Shown: positions 56,008 to 64,000 of the stretch, piece after piece
Position numbering within the stretch: position 1 is the stretch's first letter
How the letters are laid out: each line of letters opens with the position of its first letter
Assembly (NCBI GenBank): GCA_963763485.1
Contig: CAVXOW010000007.1
Location: 620,001-684,000, forward strand
Origin: CAWCKS01 sp963763485
Lineage (GTDB): Bacteria > Pseudomonadota > Alphaproteobacteria > Rhizobiales > Xanthobacteraceae
Direction: 5' to 3'
Length of the DNA stretch: 64,000 bases
Program-made: the position numbers and the translations under genes
Notes under the pieces: model-generated
What the model saw: only the letters and a program-made list of their open reading frames with translations
Databases searched by the model: none
What the model was told of the DNA's origin: nothing

Positions 56008-56874
56008 AATGCGCCCTGACGTGGATCGGTGAGCGCTCTCAACGTATCGCCGACCAGGTTGAACGACAGCACGGTCAGGAACATTGCCGCGGCCGGAATG
56101 AACGACAGCCTTGGTGCGATTTCCAGGCTCTCGCGGCCTTCGCCGATCATGCTGCCCCAGCTCGACGCCGGCGGCGGCACGCCGAGGCCCAGGAAACTCA
56201 GTGCGCCCTCGACCAGGATGGTGACGGCGACGCCGAGCAGGAAGAAGGCAAGCAGTGGCAAGAACACGTTGGGCAGCAGTTCGCGCAGCAGAATGCGCGC
56301 ATGGGAGGCGCCGAGCGCACGCGCTGCGACCACGAATTCGCGTTCGGTCAGGGTTAAGCGTCGCGGCACGCGCCACGCGCATGAACGCCGGGATGCCAAG
56401 CACGCCGAGCACGCAGGTGAGATTGAAAACCGATTGGCCGATATAGGCGGTGACCGCAAGCGCCAGTACCAGCGGAGGAAAGGCAAGCAGCACGTCCATG
56501 CTGCCGACCGCGAACAGCTCGAACCGGCCGCGGAAATAGCCGGCGAGCATGCCGAGCCCGCCGCCGAACACGACGCCGATGATCGGCGCACAAAAGCCCA
56601 CGACCAGCGAAATGCGTGCGCCGTAGACAAGCCTCGCGAGTTCATCGCGGCCGAGGCCGTCGGTGCCGAGCCAATGCGCAGCGCTCGGCAGCGCGCGGCG
56701 CCCGAGCATCTCCATGTCGGTCGGGCTCGGGATTGGCAACACGCCCGCCAATACAGCGGCGGCGACCGCGATGCTGATCCAGACGACGGCGCACCAGAAC
56801 AGCGTGCCGGGCCGACGGCGGCGACGAACCGGTGCCTCGACCGGGGTGTCTATGCTGATGTCAAGCGCGGCCAT
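56004..56874 (-). pseudogene. Peptide ABC permease, DppC-like, frameshifted
   Basis: A DppC-type inner-membrane permease. From 56874 an N-terminal cytoplasmic segment, first helix and YGARISLVVGFCAPIIG are in frame to ARAATL at about 56358. An extra A there breaks it. The proper chain TEREFVVAARALGASHARIL, carrying the EAA loop that docks the ATPase, and FLGLGVPPPASSWGSMI continue in the next frame to a stop at 56004. About 290 residues when restored. Both neighbours in the operon are intact, which points to a sequence error. Confidence 0.85.
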
Positions 56875-57811
56875 GGCGGATCCTTGGGTCGATCACCGCG
56901 TACAGCATGTCGACAACGAAATTCATGATCACAAAGCCTGCGGCGACGAACAGCACGACGCCCTGCAGGATGATCAGGTCGCGGGAGTAGATCGAGCCGA
57001 CCAGCAGGCGACCGATCCCGGGCAATGCGAAGATCGTCTCGACGATCAGCGCGCCGCCGATCAGGCGGCCGATGTTGATGCCGGTCACGGTGATCAGCGT
57101 GAGCGACGACGGCTTGAGCGCATGTACCAGCAGGATACGCCATGGCTTCAAACCTTTCGCCTTGGCCATCTGGATGTAGTCTTCCTGCAGGGTTGCGATC
57201 ATGTCCGAACGCAGCACGCGCATCAGCACCGGCCACTCGCCGAGCGCCAGCGTCAGCGCAGGCAGGACAAAGCAACGGAGGTTGCCGATCGGATCCTCGA
57301 AGAATGGCACGTAGCCGGTGGCTGGTAGCCAGTGCAGCTGCACTGCAAAAAGGTAGATAAGCAGGATCGCCGAGAGGAACGACGGTAGCGAGAGCATTCC
57401 GAACGCTCCGCCGGTCATGAAGCGATCGAACGCACTGCCGTTCTTCACCGCACAGATGATGGCGAGCGGAATACCGATGATGAGGCCCGCAATCTCGGCA
57501 AAGATCATCAGCTCGAACGACACCGGCAGCCGCTCGACGACGGCCTGCAACACCGTCTGTCCGGTGCGGAATGAGCGCCCGAAATCGCCCTGCAGGATAT
57601 GGCCAAGCCAGCTGAGGTAGCGCCACCAGATTGGCAGGTCGAGGCCGAGGTCATGGCGGAGCGCGGCGACCTTGTCCGGCTCCGCCTGATCGCCGAGAAT
57701 GACGTAGGCCAGATCGCCAGGCAGCAGCGAGGCGATCAGGAACGTCAGCATCGAGACCGCAAGCAGCACAGGGACCAGATAGAGGAACCTGCGCGCGACG
57801 AAGGTCAGCAT
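56861..57811 (-). CDS. Peptide ABC permease, DppB-like
   Basis: A 316-residue DppB-type permease with six helices. The N-terminal RRFLYLVPVLLAVSMLTFL, the characteristic LPGDLAYVILG loop and the EAA loop AKAKGLKPWRILLVHALKPS are clear. It overlaps the next permease by 14 bp and follows the binding-protein gene by 3 bp, a tight operon. Confidence 0.9.
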   Translation of the reverse strand: MLTFVARRFLYLVPVLLAVSMLTFLIASLLPGDLAYVILGDQAEPDKVAALRHDLGLDLPIWWRYLSWLGHILQGDFGRSFRTGQTVLQAVVERLPVSFELMIFAEIAGLIIGIPLAIICAVKNGSAFDRFMTGGAFGMLSLPSFLSAILLIYLFAVQLHWLPATGYVPFFEDPIGNLRCFVLPALTLALGEWPVLMRVLRSDMIATLQEDYIQMAKAKGLKPWRILLVHALKPSSLTLITVTGINIGRLIGGALIVETIFALPGIGRLLVGSIYSRDLIILQGVVLFVAAGFVIMNFVVDMLYAVIDPRIRHGRA

Positions 57812-57814
57812 CGT

Positions 57815-59356
57815 TTACTCGATCCACGCCCGCGACACGTCGATCACACCGCTGTGCATCGCCGGGATGCCCTTCACCTTGGCGCTGGTGATCGCGTAGT
57901 AGGTGTTCTGGAAGGTCCAGAACCAGATCGCTTTCTGATTGATCAAGCGGCTGACCGCGCAATAGTCGTCGACCCGCGCGTTGAGATCGGCAGTCGAGCG
58001 CGCATGCTCGAGCAGCCGATCGAGTTCGGGGTCGGAATATTGCGCCAGATTCACCGGGCTGCCGGTGTGGAAGTTGGCGAACATTTGCGGATCGGGATCG
58101 GCGAGATCGACGATGCGCCACGGCGTCAATTCGTACTGCCGAGCGAATGCCCGGGCCGGGATTGCCGCCTGATCGACCTGTTCGATCTCCATCTCGGCGC
58201 CGACAGACTTCCAGAACTGCTGCAGCACCTGGCCGACGGTGCGGCCGCGCGGCGTTGCGGTCACGACCATCTTGAACTTGACCGGCTTGCCGTAGTCCTG
58301 GATCAGGGCCTTGGCCTTCGCCGGATCGGTCGGCAGCGCGCCGTCATCCTTGCACTTGACCCATGAACCATCGCCATAGGGATTGGACGCCGGCCGGCTC
58401 AAGCCACCGGTGATCGCTTCCGACATCTTCTTGCGGTCGATCGCCATCACCAGCGCCTGACGCACGCGAACATCGTCGAACGGCGCGACCTTGGTGTTGA
58501 ACGCATCCACCGCGGCGCCAGACCCGGTGTAGGTCAGGACCTTCAGCTTGGAATCGCCCTGCGCCTTCTTGATATTGTCGGCGTCGTATTCGTCGTCCCA
58601 AACGACGTCAGCCTCGCCGGATTGCAGGCTGGCGAAGCGCGATTGCGCGTCGGGCAGTGGCTTCAGGACGATGCGGTCAACAAAGACCTTGCTCTTGTCC
58701 CAGTAGTCGGGATTGCGCTCGAGCACCATGCGGTCGCCGGCTGTCCAGGATTTCAGGACATACGGGCCCGTGCCGACCGGATTGCGACTGTAGTCGTCGC
58801 CCTTCGCCTTCCAGGCAGCCGGGGACTGCACCACGTTGTTCGAACTCTGGATCGTCAGTAGCGCCGGCAGGTTCACCGACGGATCGTTGAGATTGTAGAC
58901 GACGGTCAGGTCGTCAGGCGTTTCCACGCTCTTGATGAAGCCGATATAGAACGCGCAGCGACATTTGTTCGCAGGGTCCTTTTGCCGGTCGAAATTGGCC
59001 TTCACCGCGGCGGCATTGAACGGCGTGCCGTCCTGGAATTTGACGCCGGGGCGGAGCTTGAAGGTCCAGGTCTTGAAATCGTCGGCATGGGACCACGACA
59101 GGGCCAGTCGCGGTTGCGGAGCGCCTTCGTCATCAAGCGTTGTCAGGGTGTCGAAAATTGCTGCGGCGGCTGTCTCCGCCGAGGTGTCAAAAACGCCCAC
59201 CTTCAGTGGATCGAACCCCGGGATATCGAGTTCGAGACCGACCGTGAGCGAGCCACCTTGCTTTTGCGCGGCAGCGGGGACGGTGAACATCAACGCGCCG
59301 AGCGCTACGCCAAGCGAGGTATGCAGAATTGCGCGTGAGCGGGATGCCAGTTTCAT
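57815..59356 (-). CDS. Periplasmic peptide-binding protein (SBP_bac_5), operon copy
   Basis: A 513-residue family 5 binding protein at the head of the peptide ABC operon. ATG 59356 after GGGAGG gives a signal peptide ending in VPAAAQ. LALSWSHADDFKTWTFKLRP and VKFQDGTPFNAAAV are family hallmarks. Substrate may be a peptide, glutathione or opine; the sequence alone does not say. Confidence 0.9.
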   Translation of the reverse strand: MKLASRSRAILHTSLGVALGALMFTVPAAAQKQGGSLTVGLELDIPGFDPLKVGVFDTSAETAAAAIFDTLTTLDDEGAPQPRLALSWSHADDFKTWTFKLRPGVKFQDGTPFNAAAVKANFDRQKDPANKCRCAFYIGFIKSVETPDDLTVVYNLNDPSVNLPALLTIQSSNNVVQSPAAWKAKGDDYSRNPVGTGPYVLKSWTAGDRMVLERNPDYWDKSKVFVDRIVLKPLPDAQSRFASLQSGEADVVWDDEYDADNIKKAQGDSKLKVLTYTGSGAAVDAFNTKVAPFDDVRVRQALVMAIDRKKMSEAITGGLSRPASNPYGDGSWVKCKDDGALPTDPAKAKALIQDYGKPVKFKMVVTATPRGRTVGQVLQQFWKSVGAEMEIEQVDQAAIPARAFARQYELTPWRIVDLADPDPQMFANFHTGSPVNLAQYSDPELDRLLEHARSTADLNARVDDYCAVSRLINQKAIWFWTFQNTYYAITSAKVKGIPAMHSGVIDVSRAWIE

Positions 59357-59638
59357 CGTATCCTCCCTAAAGAAACAAATGTCCGCTCTGCGGATCTTTT
59401 TGTTGGCACTAGATTGGATGGAATTGCGCGTCACGGCAAGTCCGGAAAGTGAGCTGACGCCGCTCGTAAAGGCGTGCCGCTAGGGAATAAGCGTTGGGCC
59501 GCCTGACGCGGGACCGCCTTCACGTTGCGGGGCCGTTAACCACCGCTGTTTCGCGACGCGGAACTTGGCGGTGACGGTGACGTTATATGATGGCTTGTCG
59601 CCTGCTCACACATTTTTTGACAAAGGTCGCGGAACCAA

Positions 59639-61435
59639 TTGCCGGGCAAGATCGAAGACTACGCCGTGATCGGCGACGGCGAGACGGTCGCTCTGGTTGA
59701 TCGCCAAGGCTCGATCGACTGGTTGTGCTGGCCCTGCTTCGACTCGGATGCCTGCTTCGCGGCGTTGCTCGGCGATGAGCGCCACGGCCGCTGGAAAATC
59801 GCGCCGCGCGACAAACCGACGCGGCTTGAACGGCGCTATCGCCCCAACACGCTCATTCTCGAAACGCAATTCGTGACGGAGGGCGGCGCAGTCACCCTGA
59901 TCGATTTCATGCCGCACCGCGGAGAGGCGTCCAACGTGGTGCGCTTCGTTCGCGGCGATCGCGGCCGGACCAGAATGCGCATGGACCTCGCAATCCGGTT
60001 CGGCCTCGGTCTCAATGTCCCTTGGGTCAGGAAGATCGAAGAGCGTAGCGCGACCCTGGCGATCTGCGGGCCCGACATGTTGATCCTGCGCACTCCGGTC
60101 GAGACCCGTGGTGAGGATATGACGACGGTGGCCGACTTCGAGGTCGCCGAAGGCGAAACCATCCCGTTCGTCTTGACCTATCGCGCCTCGCATCTTGAGG
60201 TGCCCGATCCGATCGACCCCGACCAGGCGCTGCGCGATACCGAAGCGTTCTGGCGCGAATGGTGCGAGCGCTGCCGCTACGACGGCCAGCAGCGCGACAT
60301 GGTGCTCCGCTCATTAATTACGCTGAAGGCCATGATCTACCTGCCGACCGGCGGCATGGTCGCGGCGCCGACGACCTCGCTTCCGGAGAAGCTCGGCGGT
60401 TCGCGCAATTGGGACTATCGTTTCTGCTGGCTGCGCGATGCCACCTTTACACTGCTGGCGCTGATGAACGCCGGCTACTACGACGAGGCGCTGGCGTGGC
60501 ACGATTGGCTGCTCCGCGCCGTCGCCGGGTCGCCGGCCGAAATGCAGATCATGTACGGCATCATGGGGCAGCGCCGGCTGACCGAGTGGGAGGCGCCATG
60601 GCTGCCGGGTTATGAGGGCGCGCAGCCGGTACGTATCGGCAATGCGGCGCACGCCCAGCTGCAACTCGATGTCTACGGCGAGCTGATGGACGTGTTTCAT
60701 CAATCGCGCATGGCCAAGCTGAATTTCGGCGCGGAGAGCTGGGCGCTCGAGCTCTCCTTGCTCGAGCATTTGGGCGAGATATGGAGCCAACCGGATTCCG
60801 GCGTTTGGGAACGCCGTGGACCGGGCAAGCACTACGTGTCGTCAAAGGTTCTGACCTGGGTCGCATTCGACCGCGGCATCAAGAGCTGCGAGCTGTTCGG
60901 CCTTAAGGGGCCGGTCGAGGCGTGGCGGCGGTTGCGCGAAGAGATTCACCGCGACGTCTGTACAAAGGGCTTCGATCGCGAGCAGAACTCGTTTGTCGAG
61001 TCCTATGGTTCGAATCTGCTCGACGCCAGTCTGTTGTTGCTGCCGGCGGTTGGCTTCTTGCCGGCGACCGATCCGAAGATCACAGGCACAATGAAAGCTA
61101 TCGAACGTCGGATGGTTCGCGACGGCTTTGTGCTGCGTCACGACCCACGCGAGATCGACACGGACCAGAGGCCGCTCGAGGGCGCGTTCCTGGCCTGCAC
61201 GTTGTGGCTTGCCGACGCCTATGTCCTTGCCGGCAACCTGGACCGGGCGCAGTCCCTGTTCGATTCGGTGGTCGCGGTCGCCAATGATCTCTGCCTGCTG
61301 TCGGAAGAATACGACACCGTGGCGCGGCGCCAGACCGGCAATTTTCCACAGGCGCTGACTCACATCGCGCTGGTCAATACCGCGCACAATATCAGCGATG
61401 CGCGAAAACCTGCCCTGCAGCGCGGCAAGACATGA
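59639..61435 (+). CDS. Glycoside hydrolase family 15 (glucoamylase/trehalase-like)
   Basis: A 598-residue cytoplasmic GH15 enzyme. YAVIGDGETVALVDRQGSID at the N-terminus opens the beta-sandwich, and GGSRNWDYRFCWLRDATFTL is the (alpha/alpha)6 barrel signature. No signal peptide, so it probably acts on internal alpha-glucans or trehalose. TTG 59639 is the only reasonable start, with GGAA upstream. It converges on gntK and is near the oxidative pentose-phosphate genes, fitting glucose release and use. Confidence 0.85.
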   Translation: MPGKIEDYAVIGDGETVALVDRQGSIDWLCWPCFDSDACFAALLGDERHGRWKIAPRDKPTRLERRYRPNTLILETQFVTEGGAVTLIDFMPHRGEASNVVRFVRGDRGRTRMRMDLAIRFGLGLNVPWVRKIEERSATLAICGPDMLILRTPVETRGEDMTTVADFEVAEGETIPFVLTYRASHLEVPDPIDPDQALRDTEAFWREWCERCRYDGQQRDMVLRSLITLKAMIYLPTGGMVAAPTTSLPEKLGGSRNWDYRFCWLRDATFTLLALMNAGYYDEALAWHDWLLRAVAGSPAEMQIMYGIMGQRRLTEWEAPWLPGYEGAQPVRIGNAAHAQLQLDVYGELMDVFHQSRMAKLNFGAESWALELSLLEHLGEIWSQPDSGVWERRGPGKHYVSSKVLTWVAFDRGIKSCELFGLKGPVEAWRRLREEIHRDVCTKGFDREQNSFVESYGSNLLDASLLLLPAVGFLPATDPKITGTMKAIERRMVRDGFVLRHDPREIDTDQRPLEGAFLACTLWLADAYVLAGNLDRAQSLFDSVVAVANDLCLLSEEYDTVARRQTGNFPQALTHIALVNTAHNISDARKPALQRGKT

Positions 61436-61963
61436 CTAGGGTTGATGAAGTTGTCGGACGATATCGTCGACGATTGCATCGACCGTCGGCGTGACATCGA
61501 CCACGATCGCGTCCTCTTTGGCGCGGGGCTCTTCCAGTGTCGCAAACTGGCTGTCGAGCAATTCCGGAGGCATGAAGTGCCCACGCCGCGCGCGCAACCG
61601 CTGCAGGACGAGGTCGCGCGAGCCTTTCAGGTAGATCAGCCGTACGCCGGTGCGCTTTCCGATCAGGATATCGCGATAAACGCGTTTCAGCGCCGAGCAC
61701 GCGATGACGATATGTCCGCGGGCTTGGCGCGTGCGGTCGACCTCGGCGGCGATGGCGCGAAGCCAGGGCCAGCGATCCTCGTCGGTGAGGGCGCGTCCGC
61801 TGCGCATCTTCTCGACGTTGCTCGCGGGATGGAAGACGTCTCCGTCCTCGAAGCGCCAGCCAAGACGCGCCGCCAGTGCTTTCGCGATCGTGGTCTTGCC
61901 GGAGCCGGCCACGCCCATCACGATCAGCGCGTGAACCGACGACGGAACGGCGTGTTCATTCAT
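61436..61963 (-). CDS. gntK: Gluconokinase
   Basis: Phosphorylates gluconate to 6-phosphogluconate. The P-loop GVAGSGKTT is at residue 17, followed by FEDGDVFHPASNVEKMRSG, which binds gluconate, and CSALKRVYRD, all typical of GntK. At 175 residues it is the usual size. It overlaps pgl by 4 bp and lies in the zwf-pgl-gntK operon. Confidence 0.95.
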   Translation of the reverse strand: MNEHAVPSSVHALIVMGVAGSGKTTIAKALAARLGWRFEDGDVFHPASNVEKMRSGRALTDEDRWPWLRAIAAEVDRTRQARGHIVIACSALKRVYRDILIGKRTGVRLIYLKGSRDLVLQRLRARRGHFMPPELLDSQFATLEEPRAKEDAIVVDVTPTVDAIVDDIVRQLHQP

Positions 61964-62688
61964 GCCGTGTCACCGGCGGCGGCACGATCAACCAGCCAGG
62001 TGGTGAGCGCGTTGGAATGGACGCGTGTCGCCGGCAAGTCGTCGTCTCGCTGGATGCTTGCAAAGATCGTCCGCTTTTCCTTGCCGCTGACAAGAAACAT
62101 CATTTGTCGGCAGGAGGCGAGGGCCGTGGATGTCAGGGTCACCCGCGGCACAAAGGGTGCGACATTCGCTTGGGCAACGCCGATGACCCAGCGACCCTCA
62201 CCGTTGAGAGGCGACCCGGGAAACAGCGACGCGACATGGCCGTCGGGGCCGACCCCGAGCAGCACGATATCGAACAACGGCTTTGCTGGATCAAGGTGAT
62301 CCGCGCCGTAGGCGAAGCGCAGGTCCTCTTCGTAGGCACGGGCCGCTGCGTCCGGATCGTGCGTGTCGGTCGGAACGGCGTGGACGTTCTCGCGCGGTGC
62401 CAGGCGATCGAGAAAGATTTTCCGCGCCATGCCAATGTTGCTGAGGGGATCGCCGTGAGGAACCAACCGCTCGTCGCCGATGAACCAGTGCACGCGGCCC
62501 CACGGGATTTGGTCGCGAAACGGTTCGGAGCCGAGCAGCTCATAGACCCGCCGTGGCGTTGAGCCGCCGGCAAGGCAGACCGCTGGCCGGGCACTCTCGC
62601 TTATACGGGCGATCACACGCTTCGCCGCCTCGTGCACGAGCGCTTCGGAATCATCGACGATCACAAGCTCTCGCGCCGACCGTGCCAT
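61960..62688 (-). CDS. pgl: 6-phosphogluconolactonase
   Basis: Hydrolyses 6-phosphogluconolactone, the second step of the oxidative pentose-phosphate/Entner-Doudoroff route. CLAGGSTPRRVYELL, WFIGDERLVPHGDPLSN and LLGVGPDGHVASLFPG are family signatures, with the catalytic GDER and the GPDGH loop. 242 residues. ATG 62688 shares one base with the zwf stop (TGATG), so the genes are coupled. Confidence 0.95.
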   Translation of the reverse strand: MARSARELVIVDDSEALVHEAAKRVIARISESARPAVCLAGGSTPRRVYELLGSEPFRDQIPWGRVHWFIGDERLVPHGDPLSNIGMARKIFLDRLAPRENVHAVPTDTHDPDAAARAYEEDLRFAYGADHLDPAKPLFDIVLLGVGPDGHVASLFPGSPLNGEGRWVIGVAQANVAPFVPRVTLTSTALASCRQMMFLVSGKEKRTIFASIQRDDDLPATRVHSNALTTWLVDRAAAGDTA

Positions 62689-64000
62689 CAGGCTGGCTTT
62701 CGCCACTGTCGGCCATCGCGGGCCAGAAGGTCGTCCGCTTCTTTCGGGCCCTCGCTGCCGGCTTCGTAGTGCACCAACCCGCGAGCGCCAGCATCGCGCC
62801 ATGCGTCGAGGAACGGCTGCACGGCCTGCCAGCCGGCTTCGACACTGTCGGCGCGCTGGAACAGGATGTTGTCGCCGATCATGCAGTCGTAGAGCAGCGT
62901 CTCATAACCAGTCTTCGGCTCGGTCTTGAAGTAGTCGACATAGCGAAACTTCATTTCGACACCATCGGTGACGACCTCCGGCCCCGGCACCTTGGTATTG
63001 AATTGCAGCGTGATCCCCTCGGCCGGCTCGATGCCGATGGTCAGATAGTTGTGAGCGAGGCTATCGACCGGTGTATTGCGAAACATTGCGACCGGCGCAT
63101 GCTTGAACTTGATCGCGACCTCGGTGCGTTTGTGCGCCAGGGCCTTGCCGGTTCGCAGGTAGAACGGCACGCCGGCCCAGCGCCAGTTGTCGATCGCAAG
63201 TTTCAGCGCAACGTAGGTTTCGGTCGGACTGTTGGGACGAACATCGGATGTCGCGCGATAGGCCGGGACCTTCTCTCCGTCAATGACGCCGCCAACATAT
63301 TGTCCGCGTACCGAGTTGCGCAGTGCCTCTTCGCGGCTCTGGGTCTGGATCGCGGCGAGAACCTCGCCCTTCTGCGAGCGCACGGTATGGGCGTCGAAGC
63401 GGGCCGGCGGCTCCATCGCAACGAGCGACAAAAGCTGGAACAAGTGGTTCGGCACCATGTCGCGCAGGGCACCGGTCGAATCATAGAACGCGCCGCGGTG
63501 GCCGACACCGAGCGCCTCGTCGACCGTGATCTCGACATGGTCGATGTGGTTGCGATTCCAGATCGGCTCGAACAGGCCGTTGGTGAAGCGCAGCACCAGG
63601 ATGTTCTGCACCGTCTCCTTGCCGAGGTAGTGATCGATCCGGTAGATCTGGTGCTCGGTCATGATCTTGAGCAGTTCGGCGTCGAGACGTCTTGCCGACA
63701 CAAGGTCGGTACCGAACGGCTTTTCGATCACCAGACGTCGCCACGGGCCGCCGGCGCTTTCACGCAACAGACCGACGCGGCCAAGCTGGCGTGCGATCGG
63801 GGCGAAAGCGTCGGGCGGCGTCGCGAGATAGAACAAACGGTTGCCGCGCGTGCGCTTTGCGCGCTCGGCGTTGCCAAGCTCGTCGCTCAGGCGGTCGAAC
63901 GAGGCGGGATCGCCGATGTCGGCCTGCAATGCCGTCACGCAGCCGAACAGCTTTGCCGCGATCTCGTCCTTGATGTTCCGTTTGGAGAATTTGCGCAAAC
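62688..64000 (-). CDS. zwf: Glucose-6-phosphate 1-dehydrogenase (5' end beyond window)
   Basis: Oxidises glucose 6-phosphate with NADP or NAD. The reading frame is open to the right edge: the N-terminal GxxGDLA nucleotide-binding motif is outside the window. RLVIEKPFGTDL and the substrate-binding RIDHYLGKE are present, as are FNTKVPG and the C-terminal ADSVEAGWQAVQPFLDAW. About 436 residues of roughly 490 are visible. It heads the operon with pgl and gntK. Confidence 0.95.
   Translation of the reverse strand, partial: LRKFSKRNIKDEIAAKLFGCVTALQADIGDPASFDRLSDELGNAERAKRTRGNRLFYLATPPDAFAPIARQLGRVGLLRESAGGPWRRLVIEKPFGTDLVSARRLDAELLKIMTEHQIYRIDHYLGKETVQNILVLRFTNGLFEPIWNRNHIDHVEITVDEALGVGHRGAFYDSTGALRDMVPNHLFQLLSLVAMEPPARFDAHTVRSQKGEVLAAIQTQSREEALRNSVRGQYVGGVIDGEKVPAYRATSDVRPNSPTETYVALKLAIDNWRWAGVPFYLRTGKALAHKRTEVAIKFKHAPVAMFRNTPVDSLAHNYLTIGIEPAEGITLQFNTKVPGPEVVTDGVEMKFRYVDYFKTEPKTGYETLLYDCMIGDNILFQRADSVEAGWQAVQPFLDAWRDAGARGLVHYEAGSEGPKEADDLLARDGRQWRKPA

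Noticed and set aside
55000..56874. A fused permease-ATPase of 624 residues
   Set aside because: The middle is out of frame; permease homology continues in another frame to a stop overlapping the ATPase start, so the fusion is an artefact of the indel near 56355.

Overview
The window is high-GC alphaproteobacterial DNA, most likely from the Bradyrhizobium/Rhodopseudomonas side of the Rhizobiales. This is an inference from a canonical FixK/FNR box, an H-NS protein of the rhizobial type, a tRNA-Glu 3' end of alphaproteobacterial sequence, several dipeptide-type ABC genes and GC-rich multi-hairpin intergenic repeats. No rRNA gene, intact tRNA or CRISPR array was seen.

Layout. 1-10 kb: a leftward cluster (OsmC-like protein, class II glutamine amidotransferase, universal stress protein, proton-type P-ATPase cut by the left edge) behind a perfect FixK-type box. 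It is followed by a CDF-like cation transporter, a frameshifted NRAMP transporter, uppP, a DctQ-like remnant, an enoyl-CoA hydratase and a methyltransferase. 10.2-11.7 kb: an IS701-family element with CTAG target duplication and a frameshifted transposase. 12-31.4 kb: a defence island. It holds a Cap4-like-nuclease/NACHT-like protein of 1256 residues, a TIGR02391/Ymh HEPN protein, a leftward operon of XRE repressor, ImmA/IrrE peptidase and HEPN-like protein (CapH-CapP-like), and a rightward CBASS operon (CD-NTase, stand-alone E2, patatin CapV, unknown fourth gene). After these comes a three-gene unit (unknown protein, Tdp1-like phosphodiesterase, SNF2-type helicase). The island ends with a tyrosine integrase beside a 31-bp tRNA-Glu 3' fragment, the probable right attachment site.

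31.4-64 kb: mostly chromosomal metabolism with some accessory genes. These include a broken DUF1330 gene, H-NS, an EthD-like protein, a GATase1 protein, a molybdopterin oxidoreductase and a TIR/beta-helix protein. A MetE-like protein, an AbrB-PIN toxin-antitoxin pair, a DUF1185 protein, an FG-GAP surface protein, GFA, SDR and a hydrolase follow. Then come glycosyltransferase genes, an enoyl-CoA hydratase, a peptide-binding protein, a chemoreceptor, a five-gene peptide ABC operon, a GH15 enzyme and the zwf-pgl-gntK operon cut by the right edge.

The defence genes work as layers. CBASS would make a cyclic nucleotide on infection and activate the CapV phospholipase; the E2 would prime the CD-NTase, and the divergent repressor/peptidase pair would control expression. 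The helicase/phosphodiesterase unit and the nuclease-NTPase are independent candidates acting on nucleic acid. A strong caution applies: at least a dozen genes are split by single-base indels while coding sequence continues normally on both sides. Either the sequence carries indel errors or pseudogenisation is recent and extensive, so the broken genes should be read with that in mind.
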